Below, piece after piece: positions 17,732-25,945 of a stretch of 64,000 nucleotides of DNA. Origin of the DNA: Vibrio owensii CAIM 1854 = LMG 25443 (GTDB lineage Bacteria > Pseudomonadota > Gammaproteobacteria > Enterobacterales > Vibrionaceae); contig NZ_JPRD01000028.1 of assembly GCF_000817815.1 (NCBI RefSeq), positions 62,307-126,306 of the forward strand, in the 5' to 3' direction. Positions within the stretch are counted from its first letter, which is position 1, and each line of letters starts with the position of its first letter. The notes below the pieces were generated by a model. The model saw only the letters and a list, made by a program, of their open reading frames with translations. It had not been told where the DNA came from and searched no databases. The position numbers were made by a program, and so were the translations under genes.

Positions 17732-17819
17732 TTTAGATTACGTTCATCGTTAACTCGATGCGCCGCTTTCCCTTAGCAGGCGGTTAAGCGGATAGGGTAT
17801 TACTTTTTTGAGCTTTTAT

Positions 17820-17858
17820 AGGCAATGCAGCCTCTCTCGTTTCGGGAGAGGTTTTTTT
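17820..17858 (+). promoter_or_regulatory. nasA leader attenuator with ANTAR-type hexaloop hairpin
   Basis: The terminator stem is CCTCTCTCG (17831-17839) with CGGGAGAGG (17843-17851), followed by T8. Overlapping its 5' arm is a smaller hairpin AGGC-AATGCA-GCCT (17820-17833). Its six-base loop has A at position 1 and G at position 4, as in RNAs bound by ANTAR proteins such as NasR and EutV. The two hairpins share 17831-17833 and cannot form together. A first hexaloop hairpin (P1) is not clear in this leader. Confidence 0.7.
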
Positions 17859-17901
17859 TCGCTTGTAGCTCGTCATTCTAAGGAAAGAATCAGGGGGCGG
17901 A

Positions 17902-20565
17902 ATGTCGCAAGGATGCAAAAAAACCACTTGTCCCTATTGTGGTGTTGGATGTGGTGTCGAGGTCAATGCGAAAGGAATCGTTGGGGATACGTGTCATCCT
18001 GCAAATGCGGGATCACTGTGCGTAAAGGGCGTCGCGCTGGCAGAGAGTTTGAATATGCCTTCGCGCTTGCTGTATCCAAAGCTTGTTACCAAGCAGCGAC
18101 CTCAAGGGCAAGAAGTGCAATGGCAACAAGCCACGGATCTGATTGCAGAAAAGATTCATCAAGCGAAAGCGGAGTTTGGACCTGATTCCGTCGCTATGTA
18201 TGTTTCTGGTCAGTTGTTGACGGAAGACTATTACGTCGCCAACAAACTCATGAAAGGCTATGTTGGCAGCGCAAACATCGATACTAACTCCCGTTTGTGT
18301 ATGTCTTCGGCGGTTGCGGCTCATGTACGAGCATTTGGTGAAGATGTCGTTCCCGTCAATTACGACGATATTGATAAGACTGAGCTATTGATAATTTGCG
18401 GTGCTAATACCGCTTGGACGCATCCTGTTTTATTCCGACGTATTCAACAAGCGAGAGAAAACAATCCTAACCTCAAGCTGGTGGTCATTGACCCGCGTGA
18501 AACGGTCACTGCACAGCAAGCGGATTTGCATCTACCGATTAAAAACGATGGGGATGTATCACTTTTTAATGGGCTGCTTAAGTTTCTTATTGAGCAGCAA
18601 TGCATTGATTCTGAATACATAAATTCCTATACCGACGGGTTTGATACACTTAAAGAAGAAGTCTCTGACTTGCGTTACGATGTCACTAATCTAACGTCTT
18701 CAATTGGGATTTCAGAAGAAAAACTCACGACATTCTTCCAATGGTTTGCGCAAAGCCCAACCGCAATCACGTTGTTTTGCCAAGGGGTTAACCAAGCCGA
18801 AAATGGTGTCGATAAAGGCAATGCCATTATTAATGCACACTTGGCGACAGGTAAAATTGCCAAGTCAGGTTGCGGGCCATTTTCTATTACAGGTCAACCG
18901 AATGCGATGGGTGGACGAGAAGTGGGTGGTTTGGCAAATCAATTAGCGGTTCATCGTGCTTTTGACGCAGAGTCCATCAAGCAAGTGCAGACGTTCTGGG
19001 ATTCACCAGAAATTGCCACTCAGCCCGGTTTAAAAGCCGTTGAACTGTTTGAGGCGGTAGAACGTGGTGAGATTAAAGTTCTGTGGATCATGGCAACCAA
19101 TCCCGTTGTCTCTTTGCCAGATAACCAATTGGTAAAACGTGCACTAGAGATTTGTCCGTTTGTGATTGTTTCCGATATCACAGCGGATTCGGATGTAGCG
19201 CATTTTGCGGATCTGTTGCTGCCCGCCGCTGGTTGGGGTGAGAAACAAGGTATGGTAACCAACTCTGAGCGTCGACTTTCTAGGCAGCGCCAGTTTCAAA
19301 CGCCTCCCGGTGAAGCAAAATCAGATTGGTGGGCGATAAGCCAAGTTGGACAAGCTCTGTGTGCACTGGAAAAGACACAAATTGGCTTTTCGTTTACTTC
19401 AGAGCGGGCGGTATTCAGGGAGTATGCAGCGATGACAGGCATGAATGCAGATTCACCATTGAAGCTAGATCTTTCTCAATACGCCAACTTAACCGAGCAA
19501 GAATACGAAGAGTGGGTGCCGACACAATGGGGAGGAGAGCGTCCTTTTGCTGATGGCGTCTATTCGCACCCAGATGGTAAAGCACGTTTTGTCGTGACCA
19601 GTGAATCTCCAACGCGTTTAGAAAGAACAAAAGGCTGGTGGCTCAATACGGGCAGGCAACGTGACCAATGGCATACCATGACGCGCACAGGGCATATCGC
19701 CCACCTTGCCGCCTCTGAGTTAGAACCAACCGTGTACATGAACACTCTCTCTGCTACTCAAAATCGCTTAATAGCAGGACAACTCACCAAGCTGTTTCAG
19801 CCTACTTCAAACACCGGTATATATGCCAAAGTTGCCATTGATGAAGGTTTGGGTTTTCAGGAGCTGTTTATGTCAATGCACTGGGCGGGTCGATATGGCG
19901 GTGAAAGCGGTGTTAACGCAATAGTAAACAGCGCAAAAGACCCTATTTCTGGGCAGCCTGCGTTTAAGTCATCTCATGTTGAAGTGCAAGAGGCGGCGGT
20001 AAAAACTTACGGTATGTTCATTGGTACACAGTTTGATTCCGGCAAGTTTCTCTACAGCGCATTTCAAGCAGAAAGTAATTTAGGCATCTGGCGCTTTGCA
20101 CACGACAAACGACCAAAGAAGCAGAGTTTTTGTCGAACGGAAAAGAGCCGCAGAATTACGATAGATATTGCCCAAGGTTGGCTAGCAGTGGATTACGACC
20201 TTGTTGGAGACGTTCGTATCATTCGCTCTGTTTTAGTGGTGTCTAATGAACCGATTCAAACCGACTACACCAACTTTACCGGCTTGATTGGCAAACCGAT
20301 GGAGCTATCGCAACTGCTTACCATCACTCAATCGCAAAGCAGTGCCAAACTGGTTTGTAGTTGTTTCCGTGTTACCGATAAACAAATACATGACGCGATG
20401 GAGAAACAAGACTGCACTTCACTGACTCAACTTCAAAACAAACTCAAATGCGGTACTAACTGTGGCTCGTGCGTCTCTCAAATCAAACAAATGGTCGACA
20501 GCCATCAGCATCAAAAGGGCAAACAGCAAGCGAACCAACAAAGTTTGGCTATTCAAATAAAGTAA
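17902..20565 (+). CDS. nasA: Assimilatory nitrate reductase catalytic subunit
   Basis: 887 residues, the normal size for NasA. The N-terminus has a [4Fe-4S] motif (CPYCGVGCGVEV ... SLCVKG), followed by the molybdopterin oxidoreductase domain ('SNARLC-like' DTNSRLCMSSAV near 130). The C-terminal ~60 residues carry a BFD-type [2Fe-2S] domain (CSCFRVTD ... CGTNCGSC), as in NasA of Klebsiella. It reduces nitrate to nitrite in the cytoplasm (no signal peptide). A GGGGGCGGA site precedes the ATG. No separate NasC flavoprotein is nearby, so the electron donor is unknown. Regulated at the sigma-54 promoter and by the leader terminator. nirBD downstream completes reduction to ammonium. Confidence 0.95.
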   Translation: MSQGCKKTTCPYCGVGCGVEVNAKGIVGDTCHPANAGSLCVKGVALAESLNMPSRLLYPKLVTKQRPQGQEVQWQQATDLIAEKIHQAKAEFGPDSVAMYVSGQLLTEDYYVANKLMKGYVGSANIDTNSRLCMSSAVAAHVRAFGEDVVPVNYDDIDKTELLIICGANTAWTHPVLFRRIQQARENNPNLKLVVIDPRETVTAQQADLHLPIKNDGDVSLFNGLLKFLIEQQCIDSEYINSYTDGFDTLKEEVSDLRYDVTNLTSSIGISEEKLTTFFQWFAQSPTAITLFCQGVNQAENGVDKGNAIINAHLATGKIAKSGCGPFSITGQPNAMGGREVGGLANQLAVHRAFDAESIKQVQTFWDSPEIATQPGLKAVELFEAVERGEIKVLWIMATNPVVSLPDNQLVKRALEICPFVIVSDITADSDVAHFADLLLPAAGWGEKQGMVTNSERRLSRQRQFQTPPGEAKSDWWAISQVGQALCALEKTQIGFSFTSERAVFREYAAMTGMNADSPLKLDLSQYANLTEQEYEEWVPTQWGGERPFADGVYSHPDGKARFVVTSESPTRLERTKGWWLNTGRQRDQWHTMTRTGHIAHLAASELEPTVYMNTLSATQNRLIAGQLTKLFQPTSNTGIYAKVAIDEGLGFQELFMSMHWAGRYGGESGVNAIVNSAKDPISGQPAFKSSHVEVQEAAVKTYGMFIGTQFDSGKFLYSAFQAESNLGIWRFAHDKRPKKQSFCRTEKSRRITIDIAQGWLAVDYDLVGDVRIIRSVLVVSNEPIQTDYTNFTGLIGKPMELSQLLTITQSQSSAKLVCSCFRVTDKQIHDAMEKQDCTSLTQLQNKLKCGTNCGSCVSQIKQMVDSHQHQKGKQQANQQSLAIQIK

Positions 20566-20585
20566 GTCATAAAGAGGATAAGCAC

Positions 20586-21491
20586 ATGGAAGCGCCTTAT
20601 CAAAAGTCTTGGTTTAAGAAAGGACAAGCGAGTCAGAAACAAGAACGCTCGTCTCGCTTTTCTAAGCATGATCAAGCAAGCAAACTGAACCAACTTTTAG
20701 AAGACCATTCAGTAGACCTAGACGCGAACCACAAAGGTTTTGTCTCGATTGTCGGAGCAGGGCCGCACGATCCTGACTTGTTAACCGTGAAGGCTGTAAA
20801 AGCGATTATGTCGGCAGAGGTGTTGCTTTACGACCGTTTGGTTAACAAAGATATTTTGGAGTTGGCTTCGTCACAAGCTGATTGGATTTACGTGGGCAAA
20901 AGATGCGGACAACCCAGTATTGGTCAGGAAGAAATTTGTGACTTGATGGTATCGCTCGCTCAGCAAGGAAAGCGAGTTGTACGCTTAAAAGGGGGAGATC
21001 CTTTCGTATTTGGCCGTGGAGGTGAAGAGGCATTAGCACTCGTAAAACACTCAATCGCTTACGAAGTCATCCCCGGTATTACTGCTGCGATTGGATGTTC
21101 AGCAAACAGCTTGATTCCGCTGACTCATCGTGGCGTTGCTCGCAGCGTTACCTTTGTGACAGGGCAAGTGGTAACAGGCGCATTTGAGGCGTGGAGCCAA
21201 CTGATGCAAAGCGGACAAACGTTAGTCTTCTATATGGGGTTAGAAAAGTCATCGCAAATACAAACGGGTTTAATTGGCTCTGGTTTGAGAGCAGATTTCC
21301 CAGTCGCGATCATCACTCATGGTTGCAGCCCTCAACAGCAAGTTCATGTTACCCAACTCAATCAGCTCAATGATTTATCGATTACACTTAAAGGCGTGAG
21401 CCCAGCATTGATTGTGATGGGAGAAGTTGTCAAACTGCGCGAACAACTAATAGAAACCGTACAGTCAGTGACGGAATACGAGGGAATATGA
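20586..21491 (+). CDS. cobA: Uroporphyrinogen-III C-methyltransferase (siroheme synthesis)
   Basis: The start at 20586 (MEAPYQKSWF) has an AGAGG site; the frame is open into nasA but those codons are shared with it. 301 residues with an unusual ~45-residue polar N-terminal extension before the SUMT core. The core has 'SIVGAGPHDPDLLTVKA', 'VLLYDRLV' and 'LKGGDPFVFGRGGEEA'. It uses two SAM to make precorrin-2, the precursor of siroheme, needed by NirB. Its place right after nasA fits this. There is no CysG-type dehydrogenase/ferrochelatase part, so those steps must be coded elsewhere. Confidence 0.93.
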   Translation: MEAPYQKSWFKKGQASQKQERSSRFSKHDQASKLNQLLEDHSVDLDANHKGFVSIVGAGPHDPDLLTVKAVKAIMSAEVLLYDRLVNKDILELASSQADWIYVGKRCGQPSIGQEEICDLMVSLAQQGKRVVRLKGGDPFVFGRGGEEALALVKHSIAYEVIPGITAAIGCSANSLIPLTHRGVARSVTFVTGQVVTGAFEAWSQLMQSGQTLVFYMGLEKSSQIQTGLIGSGLRADFPVAIITHGCSPQQQVHVTQLNQLNDLSITLKGVSPALIVMGEVVKLREQLIETVQSVTEYEGI

Positions 21492-22441
21492 GCAGCATTT
21501 TGGAATGTATTAGAACAGTCGGTCGTGGCGAACGTGGTAGAAAACCACTGAACTTCGACCAAGCGTTTCGAGTTATGGATGAATACCTAAACGGTGAGTG
21601 CGACGACGATCAGATGGCAATGCTGTTGATGCTGATCCGTGTACAAAACGAGACTCAACAAGAAATCGCTGGCTTTGTAAAAGCATTCCAATCCCGCATG
21701 CCAGCTATTGGTGCAGACATTGACTGGCCATGTTATGCAGGCAAACGTGAAGCGGCAGGTCAACCTTGGCACCTGTTGGCAGCAAAGATCCTCGCCGATA
21801 ATGGTCATAAAGTGTTGATGCACGGCTATCACGACCGCCAATCTGGTCGTTTACACGCTGAAGACTACCTCGACAAATTTGCTATTACGAAAGCGGAATC
21901 AGCAGAAGACGCAAAGCGTGTATTAGAAACACAAAACATTGTGTATCTGCCGCTCAGTGTGTTTGCTCCTCAAGCAGAAACCATGATCGGTTGGAAGAAT
22001 CGTTATGGGCTTAGAACGCCGATTAATACCGTGGTTCGAGCATTGAATCCGGGGCAGGCGACGGTTGGTATTCGTGGTAGCTTCCATCCTGGGTTCCAAC
22101 AACTTCATGCTGAAGTTGAATACGAGATTGGTCAAACCGCTCATGCCGTTGTGTCATTCAAAGGACAATCGGGTGAGTCCGAATACAACCCGAAAGTAAG
22201 CCAAACAGTATGGTTAAGCCAAACAAGCGGCGTGACATCGCATTACTGGACGGAACAAATGCTGTCTGAGGTGCCAATGCCTGCAAACTGCCCGTTTGGA
22301 ACGTCAGAAGACGACATGAACCAAATGGCAAATACGGTTCTTGCCACCATGACGGTGGTGCTATTTGCACAAATGCACGACAGAGAAAAAGCATTCGAAC
22401 GTGCCTTCTCTTACTGGCAAGCCTATTGCGGCCAACAATAA
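21488..22441 (+). CDS. TrpD2/YbiB-like glycosyltransferase-family-3 protein
   Basis: 317 residues, starting in the ATGA overlap with cobA's stop, so co-translated. The N-terminal helices (ECDDDQMAMLLMLIRVQNET) and the 'AAKILADNGHKVLMHG' core match the anthranilate phosphoribosyltransferase fold, as in E. coli YbiB (TrpD2), a DNA-binding protein without transferase activity. The TrpD glycine motif (GTGGD) is not seen where expected; 'YAGKREAAGQ' sits there. I therefore expect a non-tryptophan role. Its steady link with nasA/cobA here suggests some job in nitrogen or cofactor metabolism, unproven. Confidence 0.8.
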   Translation: MSSILECIRTVGRGERGRKPLNFDQAFRVMDEYLNGECDDDQMAMLLMLIRVQNETQQEIAGFVKAFQSRMPAIGADIDWPCYAGKREAAGQPWHLLAAKILADNGHKVLMHGYHDRQSGRLHAEDYLDKFAITKAESAEDAKRVLETQNIVYLPLSVFAPQAETMIGWKNRYGLRTPINTVVRALNPGQATVGIRGSFHPGFQQLHAEVEYEIGQTAHAVVSFKGQSGESEYNPKVSQTVWLSQTSGVTSHYWTEQMLSEVPMPANCPFGTSEDDMNQMANTVLATMTVVLFAQMHDREKAFERAFSYWQAYCGQQ

Positions 22442-22546
22442 CGCACTATTGTCAATTAATGTAAAACCAACGACGCAAAGTTGTTGAATCTGAATCCATT
22501 ATCTATTGTTTGAAGAAGGTAAAAGATCCTAGCTCGCCAATGATGT

Positions 22547-22582
22547 GTTTCACCACCTTGCTCCGTATCAGAGTGGTGAAAC
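22547..22582. repeat. Perfect 10-bp inverted repeat after the YbiB-like gene
   Basis: GTTTCACCAC (22547-22556) and GTGGTGAAAC (22573-22582) with 16 bases between. Followed by CGCAGTTTTAG, so it may be a weak terminator of the nasA-cobA-ybiB transcript or an operator for the next gene. Confidence 0.5.
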
Positions 22583-22670
22583 CGCAGTTTTAGCCTCAAT
22601 CGCGTTCGTTTCTCGCTTCGCTTTTGAGAATGAGAAATTCCCATATGGTAAGACACAGAGGACATGGATA

Positions 22671-23588
22671 ATGGTTCTAAAGCATACCACTCCTAGTGAA
22701 AAGGCTTCTCACCCAATCCCGCAAGAAGCCTTCGATTGGTACGACGAATACGCCCACGGAAAAATCACGCGCCGTGAGTTTCTTAACAGGCTGGGTGGCC
22801 TTGCGGTGCTTGGCTTTAGCATGACAGCACTGGTCGATGCGTTAACCCCGAATTACGCACTCGCAGAACAAGTTTCATTTAACGATCCTGACATCAAAGC
22901 AACTTACGAAACCTTTCCATCTCCAAATGGGCATGGAGAAGGGCGTGGTTATTTGGTGATGCCACAGAAGAAGACCTTAAAATCGCCGACCGTGTTGGTG
23001 ATTCATGAAAATCGAGGTCTGAACCCTTATATCAAAGATGTCGCAAGACGACTTGCAAAAGACGGCTTTATTGCTTTCGCTCCAGACGCGCTTTATCCAC
23101 TCGGCGGCTACCCGGGGAACGATGATGAAGGTCGCGCAATGCAGAAAGAGATGGACAGAGCCAAGATCGAACAAGACTTTATTGCAGCCGCTAACTTCCT
23201 CAAACAATACGAGGGTGGCAACGGTAAATTGGGCGCGGTTGGATTCTGCTTCGGTGGATACATTGTCAACATGCTTGCAGCAGTTATGCCAGAAGAACTC
23301 GATGCAGGTGTGCCATTCTATGGAACACCCGCGGCGCAAGAGATCCAAAAGCAAGTCAAAGGGCCATTGATGATTCACTTTGCAGGGCTCGATAAACGTG
23401 TTAACGACACATGGCCTGCTTATGAGCAGCAGTTAATCGCGACCGACGCACAGTATCAAGCGTTAATGTATGAGAACGTCAACCATGGTTTCCATAACGA
23501 CTCAACAGCACGCTACGCACCGGAAGAAGCGGCACTCGCTTGGGAACGCACACTCGGCTTCTTCAAAGAACATCTCGCTTCTAGTTAA
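22671..23588 (+). CDS. Tat-exported dienelactone hydrolase-family protein
   Basis: The start at 22671 (MVLKHTTPSEK) is preceded by AGAGGA. 305 residues. A twin-arginine signal is seen around residue 34 (TRREFLNRLGGLAVLGFSM), preceded by a ~30-residue polar region. The hydrolase domain has the Cys nucleophile in GFCFGGY, the acid in 'AGLDKRVND', and His in 'VNHGFHND', the Cys-Asp-His set of dienelactone hydrolases. E. coli YghX has the same layout. It is placed between cobA-ybiB and nasT, so may be a bystander or be co-regulated. Substrate unknown. Confidence 0.85.
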   Translation: MVLKHTTPSEKASHPIPQEAFDWYDEYAHGKITRREFLNRLGGLAVLGFSMTALVDALTPNYALAEQVSFNDPDIKATYETFPSPNGHGEGRGYLVMPQKKTLKSPTVLVIHENRGLNPYIKDVARRLAKDGFIAFAPDALYPLGGYPGNDDEGRAMQKEMDRAKIEQDFIAAANFLKQYEGGNGKLGAVGFCFGGYIVNMLAAVMPEELDAGVPFYGTPAAQEIQKQVKGPLMIHFAGLDKRVNDTWPAYEQQLIATDAQYQALMYENVNHGFHNDSTARYAPEEAALAWERTLGFFKEHLASS

Positions 23589-23604
23589 AAGGCTTCTACT
23601 TTAG

Positions 23605-23661
23605 TTGGCACATTCCTTGTTATGTCTCTCTTAGTGAGTGAGATATAAACAAGGAATGTGC
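23605..23661 (+). promoter_or_regulatory. nasT control region: sigma-54-like element and RBS-masking inverted repeat
   Basis: GCACATTCCTTGTT (23608-23621) and AACAAGGAATGTGC (23648-23661) form a perfect 14-bp stem. The 3' arm contains the AAGGA ribosome site and ends at the base before the nasT ATG. Overlapping the 5' arm is TTGGCAC-ATTCC-TTGTT (23605-23621), a -24/-12 element with correct spacing but GT instead of GC at -12. A start near 23632 would leave out the 5' arm and free the ribosome site. Confidence 0.6.
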
Positions 23662-24243
23662 ATGACTCAATCAACGTCAAAAACACCCATCATAGTGTGC
23701 TGTGATAGCCTCCAAGAGCAGGCTCGATTGTCCGGCTTATTGAGCAAAGATTACGACAACATCATCGGCTGCCAATTGGCACAACTAGAAACGTTAATGC
23801 AACGAGAACCGTCGGCAAGCGTTGTGGTTGGATGGCAGCAACCAACCGCGGAACTGCGTTTGATCGTCGATTTCTGCCGCCGAAAATCGGCACCACTTCT
23901 TATCGTCTTAAAGCAGTTATCATCTAATGATATCAATCGGTTATCAGAAAAAATGGACTATGTGCTCATGCCGCACGACAGTGAGTTTGCGCTTCAGCCT
24001 TGGATTGAACATGCGACACTAGTGAGAGCGAAATTCGAAAGTATGCAATCGGAAATTGAATCGCTGACCCATAAGATTGAAGAGCGCAAGCTGGTGGAAA
24101 AAGCCAAAGGTCTGCTGATGAAGATGCACAGCGTTGATGAAGAACAGGCGTATAAAGCGCTAAGAAATTCAGCCATGCAATCGAGCCAAACGCTCGCACA
24201 AGTTGCCAAGAATTTGATAACCACCTTGGAGGTCTTGGATTAG
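23662..24243 (+). CDS. nasT: ANTAR-domain transcription antiterminator, NasT-like
   Basis: The start at 23662 (MTQSTSKTP) is 7 bases after AAGGA; earlier starts overlap that site. 193 residues. The N-terminal ~110 residues look like a receiver fold but lack the phospho-acceptor: 'ASVVVGWQQP' stands where 'VVLxDxxMP' is expected, so it is a pseudo-receiver. A coiled-coil linker (FESMQSEIESLTHKIEERK) leads to the ANTAR domain (KLVEKAKGLLMKMHSVDEEQAYKALRNSA is spread over ~135-165). ANTAR domains bind paired hexaloop hairpins and block terminators. The nasA and nrtA leaders have such features, so it should activate both. No NasS-like cytoplasmic nitrate sensor is adjacent. Confidence 0.88.
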   Translation: MTQSTSKTPIIVCCDSLQEQARLSGLLSKDYDNIIGCQLAQLETLMQREPSASVVVGWQQPTAELRLIVDFCRRKSAPLLIVLKQLSSNDINRLSEKMDYVLMPHDSEFALQPWIEHATLVRAKFESMQSEIESLTHKIEERKLVEKAKGLLMKMHSVDEEQAYKALRNSAMQSSQTLAQVAKNLITTLEVLD

Positions 24244-24370
24244 GTGTTCTACCACTTTGGGGTTAGGGTGCTTTTTCTAACGTGGTGCGTGTTGCACTAT
24301 CAGCAAGCAATAACAGGGAATAACAAACGGCAATATATACTAATTTATTGTATTTACTGTGAAAAATAAG

Positions 24371-24387
24371 TTGGCACAGTAATTGGA
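24371..24387 (+). promoter_or_regulatory. Sigma-54-like promoter of the nrt-nir operon
   Basis: TTGGCAC-AGTAA-TTGGA: the -24 box is perfect and spacing is right, but the -12 GC is GG. The transcript would start near 24398, just before the hexaloop hairpins. Confidence 0.6.
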
Positions 24388-24423
24388 TTAGTAGAATTGG
24401 GTTTATTGTTGAATCGCTTATCT

Positions 24424-24494
24424 CAATTATCAACGGCGGTAATTGTAGACTTAGCAACGGCGCTACTGCTCTTCGGAGTAGTGGCGCTTTTTTT
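24424..24494 (+). promoter_or_regulatory. nrtA leader attenuator with two identical hexaloop hairpins
   Basis: Hairpin P1: CAATTATC-AACGGC-GGTAATTG (24424-24445, 8-bp stem with one U-G). Hairpin P2: TAGC-AACGGC-GCTA (24452-24465). Both have the same loop, with A1 and G4. The terminator stem GCGCTACTGCTC / GAGTAGTGGCGC (24460-24487, UUCG loop, then T7) overlaps the 3' half of P2, so P2 and terminator exclude each other. This is the layout of ANTAR-controlled leaders. A further A1/G4 hexaloop (GGTTT-ATTGTT-GAATC, 24400-24415) lies at the predicted 5' end. Confidence 0.8.
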
Positions 24495-24508
24495 ATGGGA
24501 GCAAACCA

Positions 24509-25873
24509 ATGAAATGGAGTTCGATGCTGAAAGTGTCAGCAATTTCGTTATCGGTATTCACCACGGTCAGCGTAAAGGCAGAGTTGGGTGAGCCAGAAAT
24601 TGAAGACCTGAAGTTTGGTTTTATTAAGTTGACCGATATGGCACCGCTGGCGGTTGCTTATGAGAAAGGTTTTTTTGAAGACGAAGGCTTGTACGTCACT
24701 TTAGAAGCGCAAGCAAACTGGAAGGTGCTATTAGACCGAGTCATCGATGGTGAGCTTGCTGGTGCGCACATGCTTGCTGGGCAGCCATTGGGCGCGACGA
24801 TTGGTGTCGGCACAAAAGCAGAAGTGATTACCGCGTTCAGTATGGATTTGAACGGCAACGCAATCACGGTTTCCAATGATACTTGGGAACAGATGAAGCA
24901 ATACATTCCAAAGCAACCAGATGGCAAACCTGTTCACCCAATCAAAGCGGATACGCTGAAGCCTGTGGTCGACAGCTATCTAGATAAAGGCAAACCGTTC
25001 AACATGGGCATGGTGTTCCCTGTATCGACACACAACTATGAGTTGCGTTACTGGTTAGCGGCAGGCGGGATTCATCCAGGTTTTTATGCACCAGACTCAG
25101 GTGATAACAGTGGCCAGTTGGATGCTGACGTTCTTTTGAGCGTTACACCGCCACCACAAATGCCAGCAACAATGGAAGCGGGCACGATCAAAGGGTACTG
25201 CGTAGGCGAACCATGGAACCAACAAGCCGTATTCAAAGGTATTGGTACGCCAGTCGTGACTGATTACGAGATTTGGAAGAACAACCCAGAGAAAGTATTT
25301 GGTGTTTCCAAAGCTTGGGCTGAGAAGTATCCAAACACACACATTCGCGTAGTGAAAGCCTTGATTCGAGCGGCACATTGGTTGGATGAGAACGACAATG
25401 CCAACCGCCAAGAAGCAGTGAAGATGCTATCAAAAAGCGAATACGTTGGAGCCGATGCCGAAGTTATCGCCAACTCAATGACCGGCACGTTTGAATACGA
25501 GAAAGGCGACAAACGAGACGTGCCAGACTTCAACGTGTTCTTCCGTCATAACGCCACATATCCGTACTACAGCGATGCGATTTGGTATCTGACTCAAATG
25601 CGCCGTTGGGGACAAATCTCAAGCGAGAAATCCGATGATTGGTACATGGATGTGGCCAAAGAGGTTTACCGTCCAGATATCTACCAACAAGCAGCTCAAG
25701 CGCTAATTGAAGATGGTGTGTTGAGCAAAAAAGACTTCCCAGATTTCAGCGCTGAAGATGGTTTCCGTGCGCCACAAACACATTTTATCGACAACATCGT
25801 TTATGACGGCCGTGAGCCAAATAAATATCTAGAGAAGTTTTCTATCGGGCTTAAAGGAAAAGACAAGGTTTAA
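24509..25873 (+). CDS. nrtA: Nitrate/nitrite ABC transporter substrate-binding protein
   Basis: 454 residues with a signal peptide (cut near VSVKA, residue 25) and a GGGAGC ribosome site. The domain is the NrtA/CmpA type ([21 protein letters not shown] near the start, and '[16 protein letters not shown]' in the second lobe). It should bind nitrate in the periplasm and deliver it to the permease encoded next. The start lies 14 bases after the terminator T-run, so expression depends on antitermination. Exported, so it is unlikely to be a NasS partner for NasT, although the fold is the same. Confidence 0.9.
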   Translation: MKWSSMLKVSAISLSVFTTVSVKAELGEPEIEDLKFGFIKLTDMAPLAVAYEKGFFEDEGLYVTLEAQANWKVLLDRVIDGELAGAHMLAGQPLGATIGVGTKAEVITAFSMDLNGNAITVSNDTWEQMKQYIPKQPDGKPVHPIKADTLKPVVDSYLDKGKPFNMGMVFPVSTHNYELRYWLAAGGIHPGFYAPDSGDNSGQLDADVLLSVTPPPQMPATMEAGTIKGYCVGEPWNQQAVFKGIGTPVVTDYEIWKNNPEKVFGVSKAWAEKYPNTHIRVVKALIRAAHWLDENDNANRQEAVKMLSKSEYVGADAEVIANSMTGTFEYEKGDKRDVPDFNVFFRHNATYPYYSDAIWYLTQMRRWGQISSEKSDDWYMDVAKEVYRPDIYQQAAQALIEDGVLSKKDFPDFSAEDGFRAPQTHFIDNIVYDGREPNKYLEKFSIGLKGKDKV

Positions 25874-25945
25874 CCATAACGATAAACGCCACAGGCGAGG
25901 GAATTCGCTTGTGGCAACAAGGATGTAAATTTCTTAGGAGTGAGT

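Noticed and set aside
17784..17795. TTA-AGCGGA-TAG as P1 hexaloop of the nasA leader
   Set aside because: Only three pairs, one of them G-U; too weak to claim.
24270..24310. NtrC site before nrtA (GGTGC and GCAC motifs)
   Set aside because: Half-sites are in the wrong orientation and spacing for the GCACC-N5-GGTGC palindrome.
24389..24408. Hairpin TAGTAGA-ATTGGG-TTTATTG as first ANTAR element
   Set aside because: It begins before the predicted sigma-54 transcript start and has three G-U pairs; the 24424-24445 hairpin is far better.
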